Source of the DNA: Sphingopyxis sp. KK2
Lineage (GTDB): Bacteria; Pseudomonadota; Alphaproteobacteria; Sphingomonadales; Sphingomonadaceae
Assembly: GCF_001990265.1 (NCBI RefSeq)
Contig: NZ_LYVN01000001.1
Location: 21,220 to 85,219, forward strand
Direction: 5' to 3'
Length of the DNA stretch: 64,000 nucleotides
Below, in pieces: positions 50,020-60,360 of the stretch. Position 1 is the first letter of the stretch; each line of letters begins with the position of its first letter. The position numbers and the translations under genes were made by a program. The notes under the pieces were generated by a model. It did not search any database. It was given only the letters and a program-made list of their open reading frames with translations, and was not told where the DNA came from.

Positions 50020-50871
50020 TCAGTCGGCGAGCGACAGGATATGCCGCGCCTGCTTCAGATGCGGGGCATCGACCATCTTGCCGTCGACCTGGAGCACGCC
50101 GACGTCGGGATTGGCGGCAAAGGCGTCGACGATCGCCTGCGCCCGCGCGACCTCTTCGGCGGCGGGGGTGAAGGCTGCGTTGATCGGGCCGACCTGCGAC
50201 GGGTGGATCGCCATCATGCCCGTGAATCCGTCGCGCCGCGCGCGCGCGGCATAGGCCGCGAGCCCGCTTTCGTCCTTGATCGCGGGGAAGACGGTGTCGA
50301 TGGCGGCGGTGGCCGCGGCATGCGCCGCGAACAATGTCATCGCGCGCGCGACTTCATAGGGCGACGTATAGCTGCCGTCGGCTTCGCGGCTGGTCGTCGC
50401 GCCAATCGCGGCGGGCAGGTCTTCGGCGCCCCAGGTCAGCCCGACGAGCCGGTCCTTCACTTCGCGATAGCTGCCGAGGGTGAAGATCGCCGCGGGGGTT
50501 TCGGTCGCAATCGGCAGGATCGCGGGAAGCGACGCGTCGTCGTCGGATTCGCTGCGCAGGATCGTATCGAGCTGCAGGATGCTCGGCGCGCCCTCCGCCT
50601 TGGGCAGCATGATCGCATCGGGGCGCGCAGCGACGATTGCGGCGACGTCGGCGGCGGTCAGATGGCCGTCGAGCGGGTTGACGCGGACGAGCGTGATGAC
50701 CTCGCGCGACCCCGCCAGATAATCGGCGATCGCGTGGCGCGCGGCGTCCTTGTTCGCGAGGCTGACCGAATCTTCGAGGTCGAGGATGATCGCATCAGCG
50801 CCAGACGCGGCGGCCTTGGCGAAGCGTTCGGGGCGGTCGCCGGGGACGAAAAGGAGGGAGCGAAGGCGCAT
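50020..50871 (-). CDS. CitE-like CoA-ester lyase (HpcH/HpaI family)
   Basis: A 283-residue CitE-type TIM-barrel lyase: RSLLFVPGDRPERFAKA near residue 4, DAIILDLEDSV near 26 (metal Asp/Glu), VRVNPLDG near 62, MLPKAEG near 88, and Glu in ATETPAAI near 127. Homologues cleave malyl-, citramalyl- or 3-hydroxy-3-methylglutaryl-like CoA esters. It ends directly after the convergent TIR gene. It is the last gene of the carboxylase block and, with the MaoC protein, could process the product of methylcrotonyl-CoA carboxylase or a related branched acid. Confidence 0.87.
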   Translation of the reverse strand: MRLRSLLFVPGDRPERFAKAAASGADAIILDLEDSVSLANKDAARHAIADYLAGSREVITLVRVNPLDGHLTAADVAAIVAARPDAIMLPKAEGAPSILQLDTILRSESDDDASLPAILPIATETPAAIFTLGSYREVKDRLVGLTWGAEDLPAAIGATTSREADGSYTSPYEVARAMTLFAAHAAATAAIDTVFPAIKDESGLAAYAARARRDGFTGMMAIHPSQVGPINAAFTPAAEEVARAQAIVDAFAANPDVGVLQVDGKMVDAPHLKQARHILSLAD

Positions 50872-50958
50872 GTCTGTTTTCCGTTGTGCTGAGCTAGTCG
50901 ATGCAGGCTTATCGACCGGGAGGCGCGCTTCGACAAGCGCAGCGCTCCCGTAAAGCCG

Positions 50959-51411
50959 TCAGGCGGTGCTTTTCTTGAGCAGCGCCGACCGTTCGCACTG
51001 GCACACCGTCTCGCCGCGCTGGTTGATCGCCTTGTGCAGGAAGGTCACGATTCCGGCATTGGGCCGCGACTTGCTTTCCTTCAGCCCCACGACCTCGCTC
51101 GTCGCGTAGAGCGTGTCGCCGATGAACACCGGCTTGGGCATGACGAGCTTGTCGTAACCGAGGTTCGCGACCAGCGTGCCGAGCGTGGTGTCGCCGACCG
51201 ACAGCCCGACCATCAGGCTGAAAGTGAAGGTGCCGTTGACGAGAATTTGGCCGAATTCCGATGCCTTCGCCGCCTCGATGTCGAGGTGCAGCGGCTGCGG
51301 ATTATGCGTCATCGTCGTGAAAAGCAGATTGTCGGTCTCGGTCACCGTACGGCGGATATCGTGGGTCAGCGTGTCGCCGACCTGCCATTCGTCGAAATAT
51401 TTGCCGGCCAT
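50959..51411 (-). CDS. MaoC-like (R)-type enoyl-CoA hydratase
   Basis: Hot-dog fold MaoC dehydratase of 150 residues. It has the motif [23 protein letters not shown] near residue 22, where the hydratase-2 signature D...N...H places the catalytic Asp and His, and [17 protein letters not shown] near 54. Such enzymes hydrate 2-enoyl-, mesaconyl- or methylglutaconyl-like CoA esters. Its ATG overlaps the stop of the biotin-carboxylase subunit (4 bases), so it belongs to the carboxylase operon. An enoyl-CoA hydratase of the crotonase type is not seen here. Confidence 0.88.
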   Translation of the reverse strand: MAGKYFDEWQVGDTLTHDIRRTVTETDNLLFTTMTHNPQPLHLDIEAAKASEFGQILVNGTFTFSLMVGLSVGDTTLGTLVANLGYDKLVMPKPVFIGDTLYATSEVVGLKESKSRPNAGIVTFLHKAINQRGETVCQCERSALLKKSTA

Positions 51412-53252
51412 CAGCCTTCTTCCTTCTCGATCCGCACCAGCAGCGCCTCGACCTGCACTTGGCCGCCCGCAACCGCGTTGAGTTCGGCGACGACGCCGTC
51501 GAAGGGCGCGGTCAGGCTATGCTCCATCTTCATCGCTTCGAGCGTCAGCAGTTTCTGGCCCTTGGTCACCGTGTCGCCCGCAGCGACATCGACCGCGATG
51601 ACCTTGCCCGGCATCGGCGACAGGATCGCGCCGTCACCTGCCGCACCGCCAGTGCTTCCCGCCGCGCGCCATGGCGTGAGTTGCCAAACCGAGCCGCTTT
51701 CGGCGACGAGCATCGCGGGTGCTGGCTCTTCGGCGCCGGGGCCGTGGAGCGCCACTTCGACGCGCTTGCCGTCGAGCAGGAAGGGCGCGGTTCGGACATC
51801 GGGGGCGTTTAGGCGGAAGCCCGCCTGTAACGAGCGCGGCGTCATCGCCATTGCGGCGTTGGTCAGCGCCTGCGCCGAGGGTTTGGGCTCGGCGGTCATG
51901 CTGTCGCCATCGCGGCCGATCAGCCCGGTGTCGACGCTGCCCGCGACGAAATCGGGGTGGTCGAGCGCGGCGATCAGGAAGGCCGAATTGGTCTTCACCG
52001 GCCAGATCGCACTGTCCTCAAGCATCTCCGACAAAAGCTCGCGCGCCTCCTCGCGGTCCTCGCCCCACGCGATGACCTTGGCGATCATCGGATCATAGAA
52101 GGGCGAGACTTCGGCGCCCTCGTAAACGCCTGTGTCGACGCGCCCGCTATGCTCGGGCAGCTGGAACAGCTCGAGCGTGCCGATCGAGGGCAGGAAGCCC
52201 TTCGCCGGATCCTCGGCGTAGAGCCGCGCTTCCATCGCCCAGCCGTTGATCGCCAGCTCGTCCTGCGCCAGCGGGATCGGCTCGCCCGACGCGACGCGCA
52301 GTTGCCATTCGACGAGGTCAACCCCGGTGATTTCCTCGGTCACCGGATGCTCGACCTGCAGCCGCGTGTTCATTTCCATGAACCAGATGCGGTCGGCGCG
52401 CAGGCCTTCGCTGGCGTCGGCGATGAACTCGATCGTCCCCGCGCCGACATAATCGACCGCCTTCGCAGCGCGCACCGCGGCGGCGCACAGGTCGGCGCGC
52501 GTCGCTTCGTCCATGCCGGGGGCGGGGGCTTCCTCGATCACCTTCTGGTGGCGGCGCTGGAGCGAGCAGTCGCGCTCGAACAGGTGGACGACATTGCCGT
52601 GGGTGTCGCCGAACACCTGCACCTCGATATGGCGCGGGGTCAGGATATATTTCTCGATCAGCACATGGTCGTTGCCGAACGACGCCGCGGCCTCGCGCTG
52701 GCACGACGCGAGCGCGTCGGCGAAGTCGGCCGCTGCATCGACCTTGCGCATCCCCTTGCCGCCGCCACCCGCGACCGCCTTGATCAGTACGGGGTAGCCG
52801 ATCTCGGCCGCCTGTTCGGCGAGGAAGGCGGGGTCCTGATTCTCCCCCATATAGCCCGGCGTCACGGGCACACCTGCCTCGGCCATCAGCTTCTTGGCGG
52901 CGTCCTTCAGGCCCATCGCGGTGATCGACGACGGCTTGGGCCCGACCCAGACGAGTCCGGCATCGGCGACCGCCTGCGCGAACGCGGCATTCTCCGAGAG
53001 GAAGCCGTAACCCGGATGGATTGCTTCGGCCCCGGTCGCTTTGGCGGCGGCGATGATCTTCTCGCCGATCAGATAGGATTCGCGCGCCGGCGACGGCCCG
53101 ATATGCACCGCCTCGTCGGCCTCGCGCACATGCAGCGCCTTGGCGTCGGCATCCGAATAGACCGCGACGGTCCGGATGCCCATCTCGCGCGCGGTGCGAA
53201 TGATGCGGCAGGCGATTTCGCCGCGATTGGCGATGAGGAGGGAGTGGATCAT
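51411..53252 (-). CDS. Methylcrotonyl-CoA carboxylase biotin (alpha) subunit
   Basis: Acyl-CoA carboxylase alpha chain, 613 residues. The biotin-carboxylase domain has [19 protein letters not shown] near residue 7, [12 protein letters not shown] near 160, [16 protein letters not shown] near 289. The C-terminal biotinyl domain has the biotin Lys in LEAMKMEHS near 575. The position beside an MCC-type carboxyltransferase and isovaleryl-CoA dehydrogenase suggests 3-methylcrotonyl-CoA as substrate (leucine breakdown). ATG 53252 overlaps the stop of the small upstream gene, and its own stop overlaps the MaoC gene start. Confidence 0.92.
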   Translation of the reverse strand: MIHSLLIANRGEIACRIIRTAREMGIRTVAVYSDADAKALHVREADEAVHIGPSPARESYLIGEKIIAAAKATGAEAIHPGYGFLSENAAFAQAVADAGLVWVGPKPSSITAMGLKDAAKKLMAEAGVPVTPGYMGENQDPAFLAEQAAEIGYPVLIKAVAGGGGKGMRKVDAAADFADALASCQREAAASFGNDHVLIEKYILTPRHIEVQVFGDTHGNVVHLFERDCSLQRRHQKVIEEAPAPGMDEATRADLCAAAVRAAKAVDYVGAGTIEFIADASEGLRADRIWFMEMNTRLQVEHPVTEEITGVDLVEWQLRVASGEPIPLAQDELAINGWAMEARLYAEDPAKGFLPSIGTLELFQLPEHSGRVDTGVYEGAEVSPFYDPMIAKVIAWGEDREEARELLSEMLEDSAIWPVKTNSAFLIAALDHPDFVAGSVDTGLIGRDGDSMTAEPKPSAQALTNAAMAMTPRSLQAGFRLNAPDVRTAPFLLDGKRVEVALHGPGAEEPAPAMLVAESGSVWQLTPWRAAGSTGGAAGDGAILSPMPGKVIAVDVAAGDTVTKGQKLLTLEAMKMEHSLTAPFDGVVAELNAVAGGQVQVEALLVRIEKEEG

Positions 53253-53539
53253 TCCTGTTTTCCATCAATCAGTTGGCCTTCTTGGCCAATTAGCTTGGAG
53301 AGTTGGGCCTTCATCGCATCTTTAAGAAGGAGGGCGATAGGAGGCTTCCATCCCTCTCTCATCTGTTCGAGGGTTTCCGGAGAATATCGAGGAATATCAA
53401 TTCCGATAATTTCCCAAGAATATTCCCCTATTCCCAATATGTCGCCCGCCCGGCAGTTGCGAGCATCGGTCTGAACGGTGACGACGCACCCGCGCCCGCT
53501 GATCTCGAAAACGTCGGAGAGCGTCGCTTTGCAGCTCAT
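53249..53539 (-). CDS. Small EF-Tu domain-2-like protein inside the carboxylase operon
   Basis: A 96-residue protein whose first half (TLSDVFEISGRGCVVTVQTD, then CRAGDILGIG) resembles the beta-barrel of translation-factor domain 2. The rest is helical and acidic. No established function. The coding DNA is much richer in A and T than its neighbours. It begins 2 bases after the beta-subunit stop and overlaps the alpha-subunit start by 4 bases, so it is precisely set in the operon. I infer a recent insertion or a transferred gene. Start ATG 53539. Confidence 0.72.
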   Translation of the reverse strand: MSCKATLSDVFEISGRGCVVTVQTDARNCRAGDILGIGEYSWEIIGIDIPRYSPETLEQMREGWKPPIALLLKDAMKAQLSKLIGQEGQLIDGKQE

Positions 53540-53541
53540 CT

Positions 53542-55140
53542 TTACATCCTGAACACGCCAAACCCGCGGTCCTCGACCGGCGCATTCAGCGTCGCTGCAA
53601 GAGCCAGCCCCAGCACATCCCGCGTCTGCGCCGGATCGATGATCCCATCGTCCCACAACCGTGCGGTCGCGTGATAGGGATTGCCCTCATCCTCATATTT
53701 CTGGCGGATCGGCGCCTTGAACGCTTCGGCTTCCTCTGCCGTCCATTTCTCCGCGTCGCGGTGCACCGTCGCCAGCACCGACGCCGCCTGTTCGCCGCCC
53801 ATCACGCTGATCCGCGCATTTGGCCAGGTGAACAAAAACCGTGGCGAATAGGCGCGCCCGCACATGCCGTAATTGCCCGCGCCGAAGCTGCCGCCGATCA
53901 GCACCGTGATCTTCGGCACCGTCGCGGTCGCGACCGCGGTCACCAGCTTGGCGCCATGTTTCGCAATGCCTTCGGCCTCATATTTCCCACCGACCATGAA
54001 GCCGCTGATATTCTGGAGGAAGAGCAGGGGGATGCGCCGCTGCTGCGCCAGTTCGATGAAATGCGCGCCCTTGACCGCGCTTTCGCTGAACAGCACGCCG
54101 TTGTTGGCGAGGATCGCGACCGGGATGCCCCAGATATGCGCGAAACCGCAGACCAAAGTCGCGCCGTAGTTCGCCTTGAACTCGTGGAACTCGCTGCCGT
54201 CGACGATCCGCGCGATGACTTCGTGAACGTCGTAGGGGGCGCGGACATCCTGCGGGATGACGCCGTACAGCTCTTCGCCGTCATATTTGGGCGGGCGCGG
54301 GGCCTTGATCGCGACCTCGAAACCCTTATCCTCGCCCAGATGGCTGACGATGTCGCGGACGATCGTCAGCGCATGCTCGTCATTCTCGGCGAGATGATCG
54401 ACGACGCCCGATTTCTTGGCGTGCAGGTCGCCGCCGCCGAGATCCTCGGCGCTGATTTCCTCGCCCGTCGCGGCTTTCACCAGCGGCGGGCCGGCGAGGA
54501 AGATCGTACCTTGGTTGCGCACAATGACGGTCTCGTCGCTCATCGCGGGGACATAGGCACCGCCCGCAGTGCAGCTTCCCATCACGCAGGCGATCTGCGG
54601 GATGCGCTTCGCCGACATCGTCGCCTGATTGAAGAAGATGCGCCCGAAATGGTCCCGGTCGGGAAAGACCTGGTCCTGGTGCGGCAGGTTCGCGCCGCCG
54701 CTGTCGACGAGATAGATGCACGGCAGGCGGTTCGCCTCGGCAATCTCCTGCGCGCGGAGATGCTTCTTCACCGTCATCGGATAGTAAGTGCCGCCCTTAA
54801 CGGTCGCGTCGTTGCACACGATCATGCACTGCCGCCCCGACACGCGCCCGATGCCACAGATCAGCCCTGCGCCGGGCACTTCGCCCTCATAGAGGTCGTT
54901 CGCCGCGAGCTGGCCGATTTCGAGGAAGGGCGCACCCGGATCGAGCAGCCGCTCGACGCGCTCGCGCGGGAGCAATTTGCCGCGGCTCGTGTGGCGCTCG
55001 CGCGACTTTTCGTTGCCGCCGAGTGCCGCCTCGGCGACGCGGGCGCGCAGTTCGTCCTTCAGCGCGACATTATGCGCGACGTTGACGCGATAGGCGTCGC
55101 TATCGGCGTTGATCATGGTTCCGAGGACCGGTGCGCTCAC
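53542..55140 (-). CDS. Methylcrotonyl-CoA carboxylase carboxyltransferase (beta) subunit
   Basis: Acyl-CoA carboxyltransferase, 532 residues, the MCC-beta length. Blocks are [26 protein letters not shown] near residue 50, [31 protein letters not shown] near 149, [16 protein letters not shown] near 188 and [22 protein letters not shown] near 423, with the typical MCC motif QNISGFMVG near 379. GTG 55140 is chosen for GGGAGAG 8 bases upstream; a longer ATG frame (55275) reads unrelated residues. It heads the operon beta - small gene - alpha - MaoC - CitE. Confidence 0.92.
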   Translation of the reverse strand: MSAPVLGTMINADSDAYRVNVAHNVALKDELRARVAEAALGGNEKSRERHTSRGKLLPRERVERLLDPGAPFLEIGQLAANDLYEGEVPGAGLICGIGRVSGRQCMIVCNDATVKGGTYYPMTVKKHLRAQEIAEANRLPCIYLVDSGGANLPHQDQVFPDRDHFGRIFFNQATMSAKRIPQIACVMGSCTAGGAYVPAMSDETVIVRNQGTIFLAGPPLVKAATGEEISAEDLGGGDLHAKKSGVVDHLAENDEHALTIVRDIVSHLGEDKGFEVAIKAPRPPKYDGEELYGVIPQDVRAPYDVHEVIARIVDGSEFHEFKANYGATLVCGFAHIWGIPVAILANNGVLFSESAVKGAHFIELAQQRRIPLLFLQNISGFMVGGKYEAEGIAKHGAKLVTAVATATVPKITVLIGGSFGAGNYGMCGRAYSPRFLFTWPNARISVMGGEQAASVLATVHRDAEKWTAEEAEAFKAPIRQKYEDEGNPYHATARLWDDGIIDPAQTRDVLGLALAATLNAPVEDRGFGVFRM

Positions 55141-55286
55141 GTCGATTACTCTCCCGTTCAGAAAGGGGGAGTTAGCCGGTCGCTCGTCGATTGGAAAGCG
55201 CCGCACGCCGAAATCCCATGGCGTTGAAAGCCCCTGCACACAGGCGTATCGCTTCGGCATATTCTGAAACAACAAGGTCGTTCGTT

Positions 55287-57371
55287 ATGAAACATCGCTT
55301 CCTCGCCATCCTCCTGTCCAGCGCCGCGATCGTCGGCGGTACCGCCGCCTGCACCGGCGGCAAGGAAGAAAGCAGCGCTGCCTACACCGTCGGGACCGAA
55401 CTCGGCATCAGCAAGACGGCGATGGACATGAACGCCAAGCCGGGCGACGATTTCTTCGCCTATGCCAACGGCAATTGGGCCAAAACGACCGAGATCCCCG
55501 CCGACCGGTCGAGCATCGGCGCCTTCACCATCGCGCAACTCGAAACCGAAAAGCGCAACCGCGAGCTGATCGACGCGATCGCCAAGGGTAACGCGGCGGC
55601 CGACACCGATGAAGGGCGGATCGCCGCCTTCTACAGGGCCTATACGGACACGAAGGCGATCGACGCCGCCGGCATGAAGCCGATGGCTGCCGATCTCGCG
55701 CGATTCAACGCGATCGCCGACAAGGCGGCGTTGTCGAAAGTGCTGGGCGAGCAGACCCGCGTCGATGTCGATCCGCTCAATGCGACCAACTTCTACACCG
55801 AGAATCTGTTCGGCCTGTTCGTGACGCAGGGGCTCGCGACTCCCGGCGACGTGATCCCCTATGTGCTGCAAGGCGGCCTCGGTTTGCCCGAACGCGAATA
55901 TTATCTCTCGGCCGATCCGAAAATGGCGAAGATTCGCAGCGAGTATCAGGCCTATATCGCCAAACTGCTGACCGCCGCCGGCCAGCCCGATGCGGCGGCG
56001 AAGGCCAAACGCGTCTATGACCTCGAGCTCAAGATCGCCAAGGCGCATGTGTCGCGCGAGGACAGTGAGGATTTCGCCAAGTCGGCGGGCGTGTGGACCA
56101 AGGACGATTTCGCGAAAAAGGCGCCGGGCATCGACTGGCCGGCCTATATTAGTGCCGCGGGCCTCGATGGCGCGAAGAAATTCGGTGCCTATCATGCCGG
56201 CGCGATCACCGGCCTGTCGGCGCTCGTCGCGTCCGAGCCGATCGACGCCTGGAAGGACTGGCTCGTCTTCCACCAGATCAACAGCCACAGCGACGTGCTG
56301 CCGACCGCGGTCGATAATGCGCATTTCGCTTTCTACGGCACGACGCTCGCGGGCACGCCGCAGCAGCGCGCGCGCGACAAGCGGGCGCTCGACGCGCTCG
56401 ACACCTATCTCGGCGACTCAGTGGGCAAGGCCTATGCCGACAAATATTTCCCTGCTTCGGCGAAGGCCGAGGTCGGCGACATGGTGACCAACATCAAGGC
56501 GGCCTTTGCGACGCGCGTAGAGGGCATCGACTGGATGGCGCCCGAGACGAAGAAGGAAGCGATCAAGAAGGTCGAAACGATCGTCGTCGGTGTCGGTTAT
56601 CCCGACACATGGCGCGATTATGGCGGCTACACCGTCGGTGCCGATGCCTATGCCAATGAGGTCGCGGGGCAGAAGGCCGAGACCGCGCACCAGCTCGCGA
56701 AGATCGGCAAGCCGATGGACAAGGGCGAATGGTGGATGGTGCCGCAGACGGTCAATGCGGTGAATTTGCCGGTGCAGAATGCCCTGAACTTCCCCGCCGC
56801 GATCCTCCAGCCGCCCTTCTTCAATCCCAAGGCCGACCCCGCCTATAATTATGGGGCGATCGGCGCGGTGATCGGCCACGAGATCAGCCACAGCTTCGAC
56901 AACAATGGCGCGGCCTTCGATTCGACCGGCGCGCTGCGCAACTGGTGGACCCCGGCCGACCTGTCGAAGTTCAACGCCTCCGGTGCGGCGCTTGCGGCAC
57001 AGTTCGACACATACAAGCCGTTTCCCGACCTTGCGATCAACGGCAAGCTGACGCTGGGCGAGAATATCGCCGACGTCGCGGGGCTGCAGGCCGCTTATGA
57101 CGCCTATCGCGCGTCGTTGAAGGGCAAGGAAGCGCCGGTGATCGATGGCTTCACCGGCGATCAGCGCTTCTTCATCGCCTATGCGCAGACCTGGGCCACC
57201 AAGATGCGCGACGAGGCGCTTCGCGCGCGGGTGGCGACCGATGGCCATGCGCCGGGCATGTATCGCGCGCTGACGGTACGTAACCTCGATGCCTGGTATA
57301 AGGCTTTTGACGTCAAGGAAGGCGACAAGCTGTACCTCGCGCCCGACAAGCGCGTGCGCGTCTGGGGGTAA
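55287..57371 (+). CDS. M13-family zinc metallopeptidase
   Basis: Exported neprilysin/endothelin-converting-type peptidase of 694 residues. It has an N-terminal lipoprotein-type signal (GGTAACTGG, Cys near residue 22). The mature start MNAKPGDDFFAYANGNWAKTTEIPADRSSIGAF is typical. The zinc motif HEISH is near residue 530 in VIGHEISHSFDNNGAAFD, with the third ligand in GENIADVAGL near 591 and the C-terminal RALTVRNLDAWYKAFDV. It probably degrades peptides in the periplasm. ATG 55287 is chosen at the signal start. Divergent from the carboxylase operon. Confidence 0.93.
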   Translation: MKHRFLAILLSSAAIVGGTAACTGGKEESSAAYTVGTELGISKTAMDMNAKPGDDFFAYANGNWAKTTEIPADRSSIGAFTIAQLETEKRNRELIDAIAKGNAAADTDEGRIAAFYRAYTDTKAIDAAGMKPMAADLARFNAIADKAALSKVLGEQTRVDVDPLNATNFYTENLFGLFVTQGLATPGDVIPYVLQGGLGLPEREYYLSADPKMAKIRSEYQAYIAKLLTAAGQPDAAAKAKRVYDLELKIAKAHVSREDSEDFAKSAGVWTKDDFAKKAPGIDWPAYISAAGLDGAKKFGAYHAGAITGLSALVASEPIDAWKDWLVFHQINSHSDVLPTAVDNAHFAFYGTTLAGTPQQRARDKRALDALDTYLGDSVGKAYADKYFPASAKAEVGDMVTNIKAAFATRVEGIDWMAPETKKEAIKKVETIVVGVGYPDTWRDYGGYTVGADAYANEVAGQKAETAHQLAKIGKPMDKGEWWMVPQTVNAVNLPVQNALNFPAAILQPPFFNPKADPAYNYGAIGAVIGHEISHSFDNNGAAFDSTGALRNWWTPADLSKFNASGAALAAQFDTYKPFPDLAINGKLTLGENIADVAGLQAAYDAYRASLKGKEAPVIDGFTGDQRFFIAYAQTWATKMRDEALRARVATDGHAPGMYRALTVRNLDAWYKAFDVKEGDKLYLAPDKRVRVWG

Positions 57372-57387
57372 AAGCCGCCGTCGTTGC

Positions 57388-57409
57388 GATCCCGGCTTCT
57401 GCCGGGGTC
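57388..57409. terminator. Hairpin after the M13 peptidase gene
   Basis: GATCCCGGC and GCCGGGGTC with loop TTCT, one G-T pair, 16 bases past the stop and 10 before the convergent gene end. No T-run is present; perhaps part of a dispersed repeat. Confidence 0.5.
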
Positions 57410-57419
57410 GCGGCGAAGG

Positions 57420-57698
57420 CTATTCGGAAGGCTGTTCGTCCCCGGGCTTTTCCTTCAGGATCAGGTAGCGATAGACGCCGATCGCGTTGATGACGAGCAG
57501 CGCGATATTCTGCCAGCCGATGCCTTCGCTGTCGGGTTGCAGAAAACCCCAGGCGACCAGCGCGATGCTGCTGGTGACGAATATGACAAAGGCCCAGCCG
57601 GTCCAGCGCCGGCCGAGATTGAGCGACACGACGAGCGCCGCCAATGTCGCGGCGCCCGCGCCATAATATTGCAGTCCGGTCAGTATCGCTTCGTTCAA
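57420..57698 (-). CDS. Small membrane protein, three segments
   Basis: A 92-residue protein with three hydrophobic segments: TLAALVVSLNLG near residue 18, GWAFVIFVTSSIALVAWGFL near 34 and ALLVINAIGVYRYLIL near 66. The pattern resembles small PQ-loop/SemiSWEET-like or nicotinamide-transport-like proteins, but no motif proves it. TTG 57698 overlaps the stop of the upstream membrane gene (TTGA), so the two are translated as a pair. Confidence 0.65.
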   Translation of the reverse strand: MNEAILTGLQYYGAGAATLAALVVSLNLGRRWTGWAFVIFVTSSIALVAWGFLQPDSEGIGWQNIALLVINAIGVYRYLILKEKPGDEQPSE

Positions 57699-58045
57699 AC
57701 CCAGGCTCCGATCAGCGCCAGCACCCCCGACCCGGCGAGAAAGGGCCAGATGATGTGCCGTCCACCGGTACAAGCCGCATTAACGAGTCCGGTTCCCAGC
57801 CACCCCAATCCGATGACGAGGATCAGTCCGCGTGGCGTCCCCGGCCATGCGACGGTGACGGCCGAGAGCAGCATCAGCACCGCCATCGCGTGCCAGGCGA
57901 AGCGGAAGACCTTTCGCGGCAGGTCGGCGAGCAAAATGCCGCGCTTGATGCGCAGCAATGGCTGGATCAGCCGTTTTTCGCCGAGGATCGAATGGGTAAG
58001 GGCGGACAGCGTCATCGCCGCCGCGGCGAGCCACAGCCAGTTCAT
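57695..58045 (-). CDS. Small membrane protein, four segments
   Basis: A 116-residue hydrophobic protein: WLWLAAAAMTLSALTHSILGEKRL at the start, WHAMAVLMLLSAVTVAW near residue 51, LILVIGLGWLGTGLVNAA near 73 and PFLAGSGVLALIGAWV at the end. A conserved-looking GEKRLIQPLL loop follows segment one. Function unknown. It is coupled to the next small membrane protein by a 4-base overlap. Confidence 0.65.
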   Translation of the reverse strand: MNWLWLAAAAMTLSALTHSILGEKRLIQPLLRIKRGILLADLPRKVFRFAWHAMAVLMLLSAVTVAWPGTPRGLILVIGLGWLGTGLVNAACTGGRHIIWPFLAGSGVLALIGAWV

Positions 58046-58180
58046 GCGCGGATCGCTCCGTCGCCGATAGTCCCCATTCAGCCCCCCTCTGGCTTGGTTC
58101 AGCCGGCCCCTGTCTTTTTGCGGCCGATCAGCATGCAACGAACGTCCCTCGGTCCGGCGCCGATGTCGAGCGACTTCGCA

Positions 58181-59035
58181 TCAGGATTGGCTTAGCATGG
58201 CGTCGTCGGCGGCGCTGCGCAAATCGTCGGGTATCGCCGTCCCCTCAAGCCAGCGGCCCTTCATCCATTCGCGGGTGGCGGCGCGGGTGCGCGCGGCATA
58301 ACCGGGCGTGTCCAATCCCACCAGCGGCAGGTCGAATTCGGCGGCGGTCGCCGCCAGCCCGGCGTCGTCGAGCGGGCGATTCAGGCGCGCCGCGTGGCGC
58401 GCCAGCTCGAGCTCCTGCCCCCAGAAATAAACCATGTCGGCGCCGACATTGGCCTGCATGTCATGCACTTCCTCGGCGCGTCCCCAACTGACCAACTCGA
58501 CCCAGATGTCGGGCATCAGCAAATCGACGGGACCGTCGGGCTTCCACTCCAGCGCATCGGCGTGGACGATGTTCACCTTGTCGCCAGCGCCGTCGGGCAG
58601 CCGTTCGAACAATTTGATCTGTTCATGCATTTCCAGCACATTGGCGTCCATTTCGACGACGGTGACCCGCTCGACCTCGGGCTTGAGGGCGCTCGTCGCC
58701 GTCGACCAGCCGAGACCGAGCCCGAAGACGACGACATGCCCGCGCGCGAAATCGACCCCGATCTGCTGACTCTCCAACTCCATCGGAGCGGTCGACATCC
58801 ACACTTTTTGCCGCCGCGCCAGCACGATCAGATTCTGTGCGAGCTGGACCTCGCCCCAATAGCCCGTGCAGACGGCCGCCGGTACGCTACGCAGCGCCCA
58901 GGCGCCGACGTCCATCGGCTGAAAATATTCGCGGATGGGGTCGGGCGGCGTGACCGGAAGCGCGTTGACGTCGATCGTCGACCAATCGGGTCCCCCGCTC
59001 GGCGGACCCGCATTTCCCATGAACTGACCGACCAT
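58181..59035 (-). CDS. Spermidine synthase-like SAM-binding protein
   Basis: A 284-residue protein with a Rossmann SAM site: VVVFGLGLGWSTATSAL near residue 100, the acidic VVEMDANVLEMHEQ near 125, and VHADALEWKPDGPVDLLMPDIWVEL near 156. The fold and the DALEW...D spacing resemble spermidine synthase-like methyltransferases and aminopropyltransferases, but the polyamine-binding residues are not clear. It lies 19 bases after the isovaleryl-CoA dehydrogenase stop on the same strand. Confidence 0.75.
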   Translation of the reverse strand: MVGQFMGNAGPPSGGPDWSTIDVNALPVTPPDPIREYFQPMDVGAWALRSVPAAVCTGYWGEVQLAQNLIVLARRQKVWMSTAPMELESQQIGVDFARGHVVVFGLGLGWSTATSALKPEVERVTVVEMDANVLEMHEQIKLFERLPDGAGDKVNIVHADALEWKPDGPVDLLMPDIWVELVSWGRAEEVHDMQANVGADMVYFWGQELELARHAARLNRPLDDAGLAATAAEFDLPLVGLDTPGYAARTRAATREWMKGRWLEGTAIPDDLRSAADDAMLSQS

Positions 59036-59054
59036 CGCTGCCCCTTTGCGAATC

Positions 59055-60224
59055 CTAGCTTGCTGCGCCGATCAGTTCGCGGCCGATCAGCATGCGTCTG
59101 ATTTCGTTGGTTCCGGCGCCGATGTCGAGCAATTTGGCGTCGCGCCAATAGCGTTCGACCGGCCAGTCCTTGGTATAGCCCGCGCCGCCGAGCGCCTGGA
59201 TCGCTTCGCCGGCGACTTTCACCGCATTTTCGCTGGCAAGGAGGATGCAGCCCGCGGCGTCGAAGCGCGTCGTCTGGCCGGCGTCGCAGGCCTTGGCGAC
59301 GTTATAGACGTATGAGCGCGCCGACTGGAGCATGACATACATGTCGGCGACCTTGGCCTGCATCAGCTGGAACGAGCCGATCGGCTTGCCGAACTGCTTG
59401 CGGTCGCGCACGTACGGAATGACGGTATCGAGGCACGCCTGCATGATGCCGAGCTGGAGCCCGGCGAGCACGACGCGTTCATAGTCGAGCCCCGACATCA
59501 GCACGCCGACACCGCCATTTTCAGGTCCCATCACCTGGCTTTCGGGAATCTCGCAATCGTCGAACACCAGTTCGGCGGTCGGCGAGCCGCGCATGCCGAC
59601 TTTGTCGATCTTTTGTCCAATCGAAAAGCCCGGCATGTCCTTTTCGATCAGGAAGGCGGTGATCCCGCGCGATCCCGCCTCGGGGCTGGTCTTGGCATAG
59701 ACGACGAGCGTGTCGGCACAGGTCGCGTTGGTGATCCAGAATTTGGTGCCGTTGAGGACGTAACCGCCCTGAACCTTCTCGGCCTTGAGCTTCATCGATA
59801 CGACGTCGCTGCCCGCGCCGGCTTCGGACATCGCGAGGCTGCCGACATGCTCGCCCGAGATGAGCTTGGGCAGATATTTCGCCTTTTGCTCTTCATTGCC
59901 CCAGCGGCGGATCTGGTTGACGCAGAGGTTCGAGTGCGCGCCATAGCTGAGCCCGATCGCGCCCGAGGCGCGGCTGACTTCCTCGACCGCGATGACATGC
60001 TCGAGATAGCCGAGGCCGAGACCGCCATACTCCTCTTCGACGGTGATGCAGTGCAGGCCAAGGTCGCCCATCGCGGTCCACAATTCGTCGCGCGGGAACC
60101 AGTCCTCGGCATCGGCCCTGGCGGCGAGCGGAGCGATTTTTTCGTCGGCGAAGCGGGCGGCGCTTTCGCGGATCATCTCGGCATTTTCGCCGAGCGCGAA
60201 ATCGAAGTCGGGGGTGGCGCGCAT
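59055..60224 (-). CDS. Isovaleryl-CoA dehydrogenase
   Basis: FAD-dependent acyl-CoA dehydrogenase of 389 residues. The catalytic Glu is at 249 in [12 protein letters not shown], the position used by isovaleryl- and long-chain enzymes instead of the C-terminal base. Other blocks: [15 protein letters not shown] near residue 91, [14 protein letters not shown] near 132, [16 protein letters not shown] near 209. Leucine pathway step isovaleryl-CoA to 3-methylcrotonyl-CoA. It is separated from the carboxylase operon by the peptidase and membrane genes. Confidence 0.9.
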   Translation of the reverse strand: MRATPDFDFALGENAEMIRESAARFADEKIAPLAARADAEDWFPRDELWTAMGDLGLHCITVEEEYGGLGLGYLEHVIAVEEVSRASGAIGLSYGAHSNLCVNQIRRWGNEEQKAKYLPKLISGEHVGSLAMSEAGAGSDVVSMKLKAEKVQGGYVLNGTKFWITNATCADTLVVYAKTSPEAGSRGITAFLIEKDMPGFSIGQKIDKVGMRGSPTAELVFDDCEIPESQVMGPENGGVGVLMSGLDYERVVLAGLQLGIMQACLDTVIPYVRDRKQFGKPIGSFQLMQAKVADMYVMLQSARSYVYNVAKACDAGQTTRFDAAGCILLASENAVKVAGEAIQALGGAGYTKDWPVERYWRDAKLLDIGAGTNEIRRMLIGRELIGAAS

Positions 60225-60360
60225 AATATCCTCTGTTCAGCTTGTCGTTGCGACTAGCAGGAAGGTGCCGCAAACAGAAGGGGATGCACAAGACAGACTA
60301 TTATGCCGAAAAGCCCATACTGCTTGCCTGTCGCCCTGTGCGGCGGCATTGGGCGTCGCC

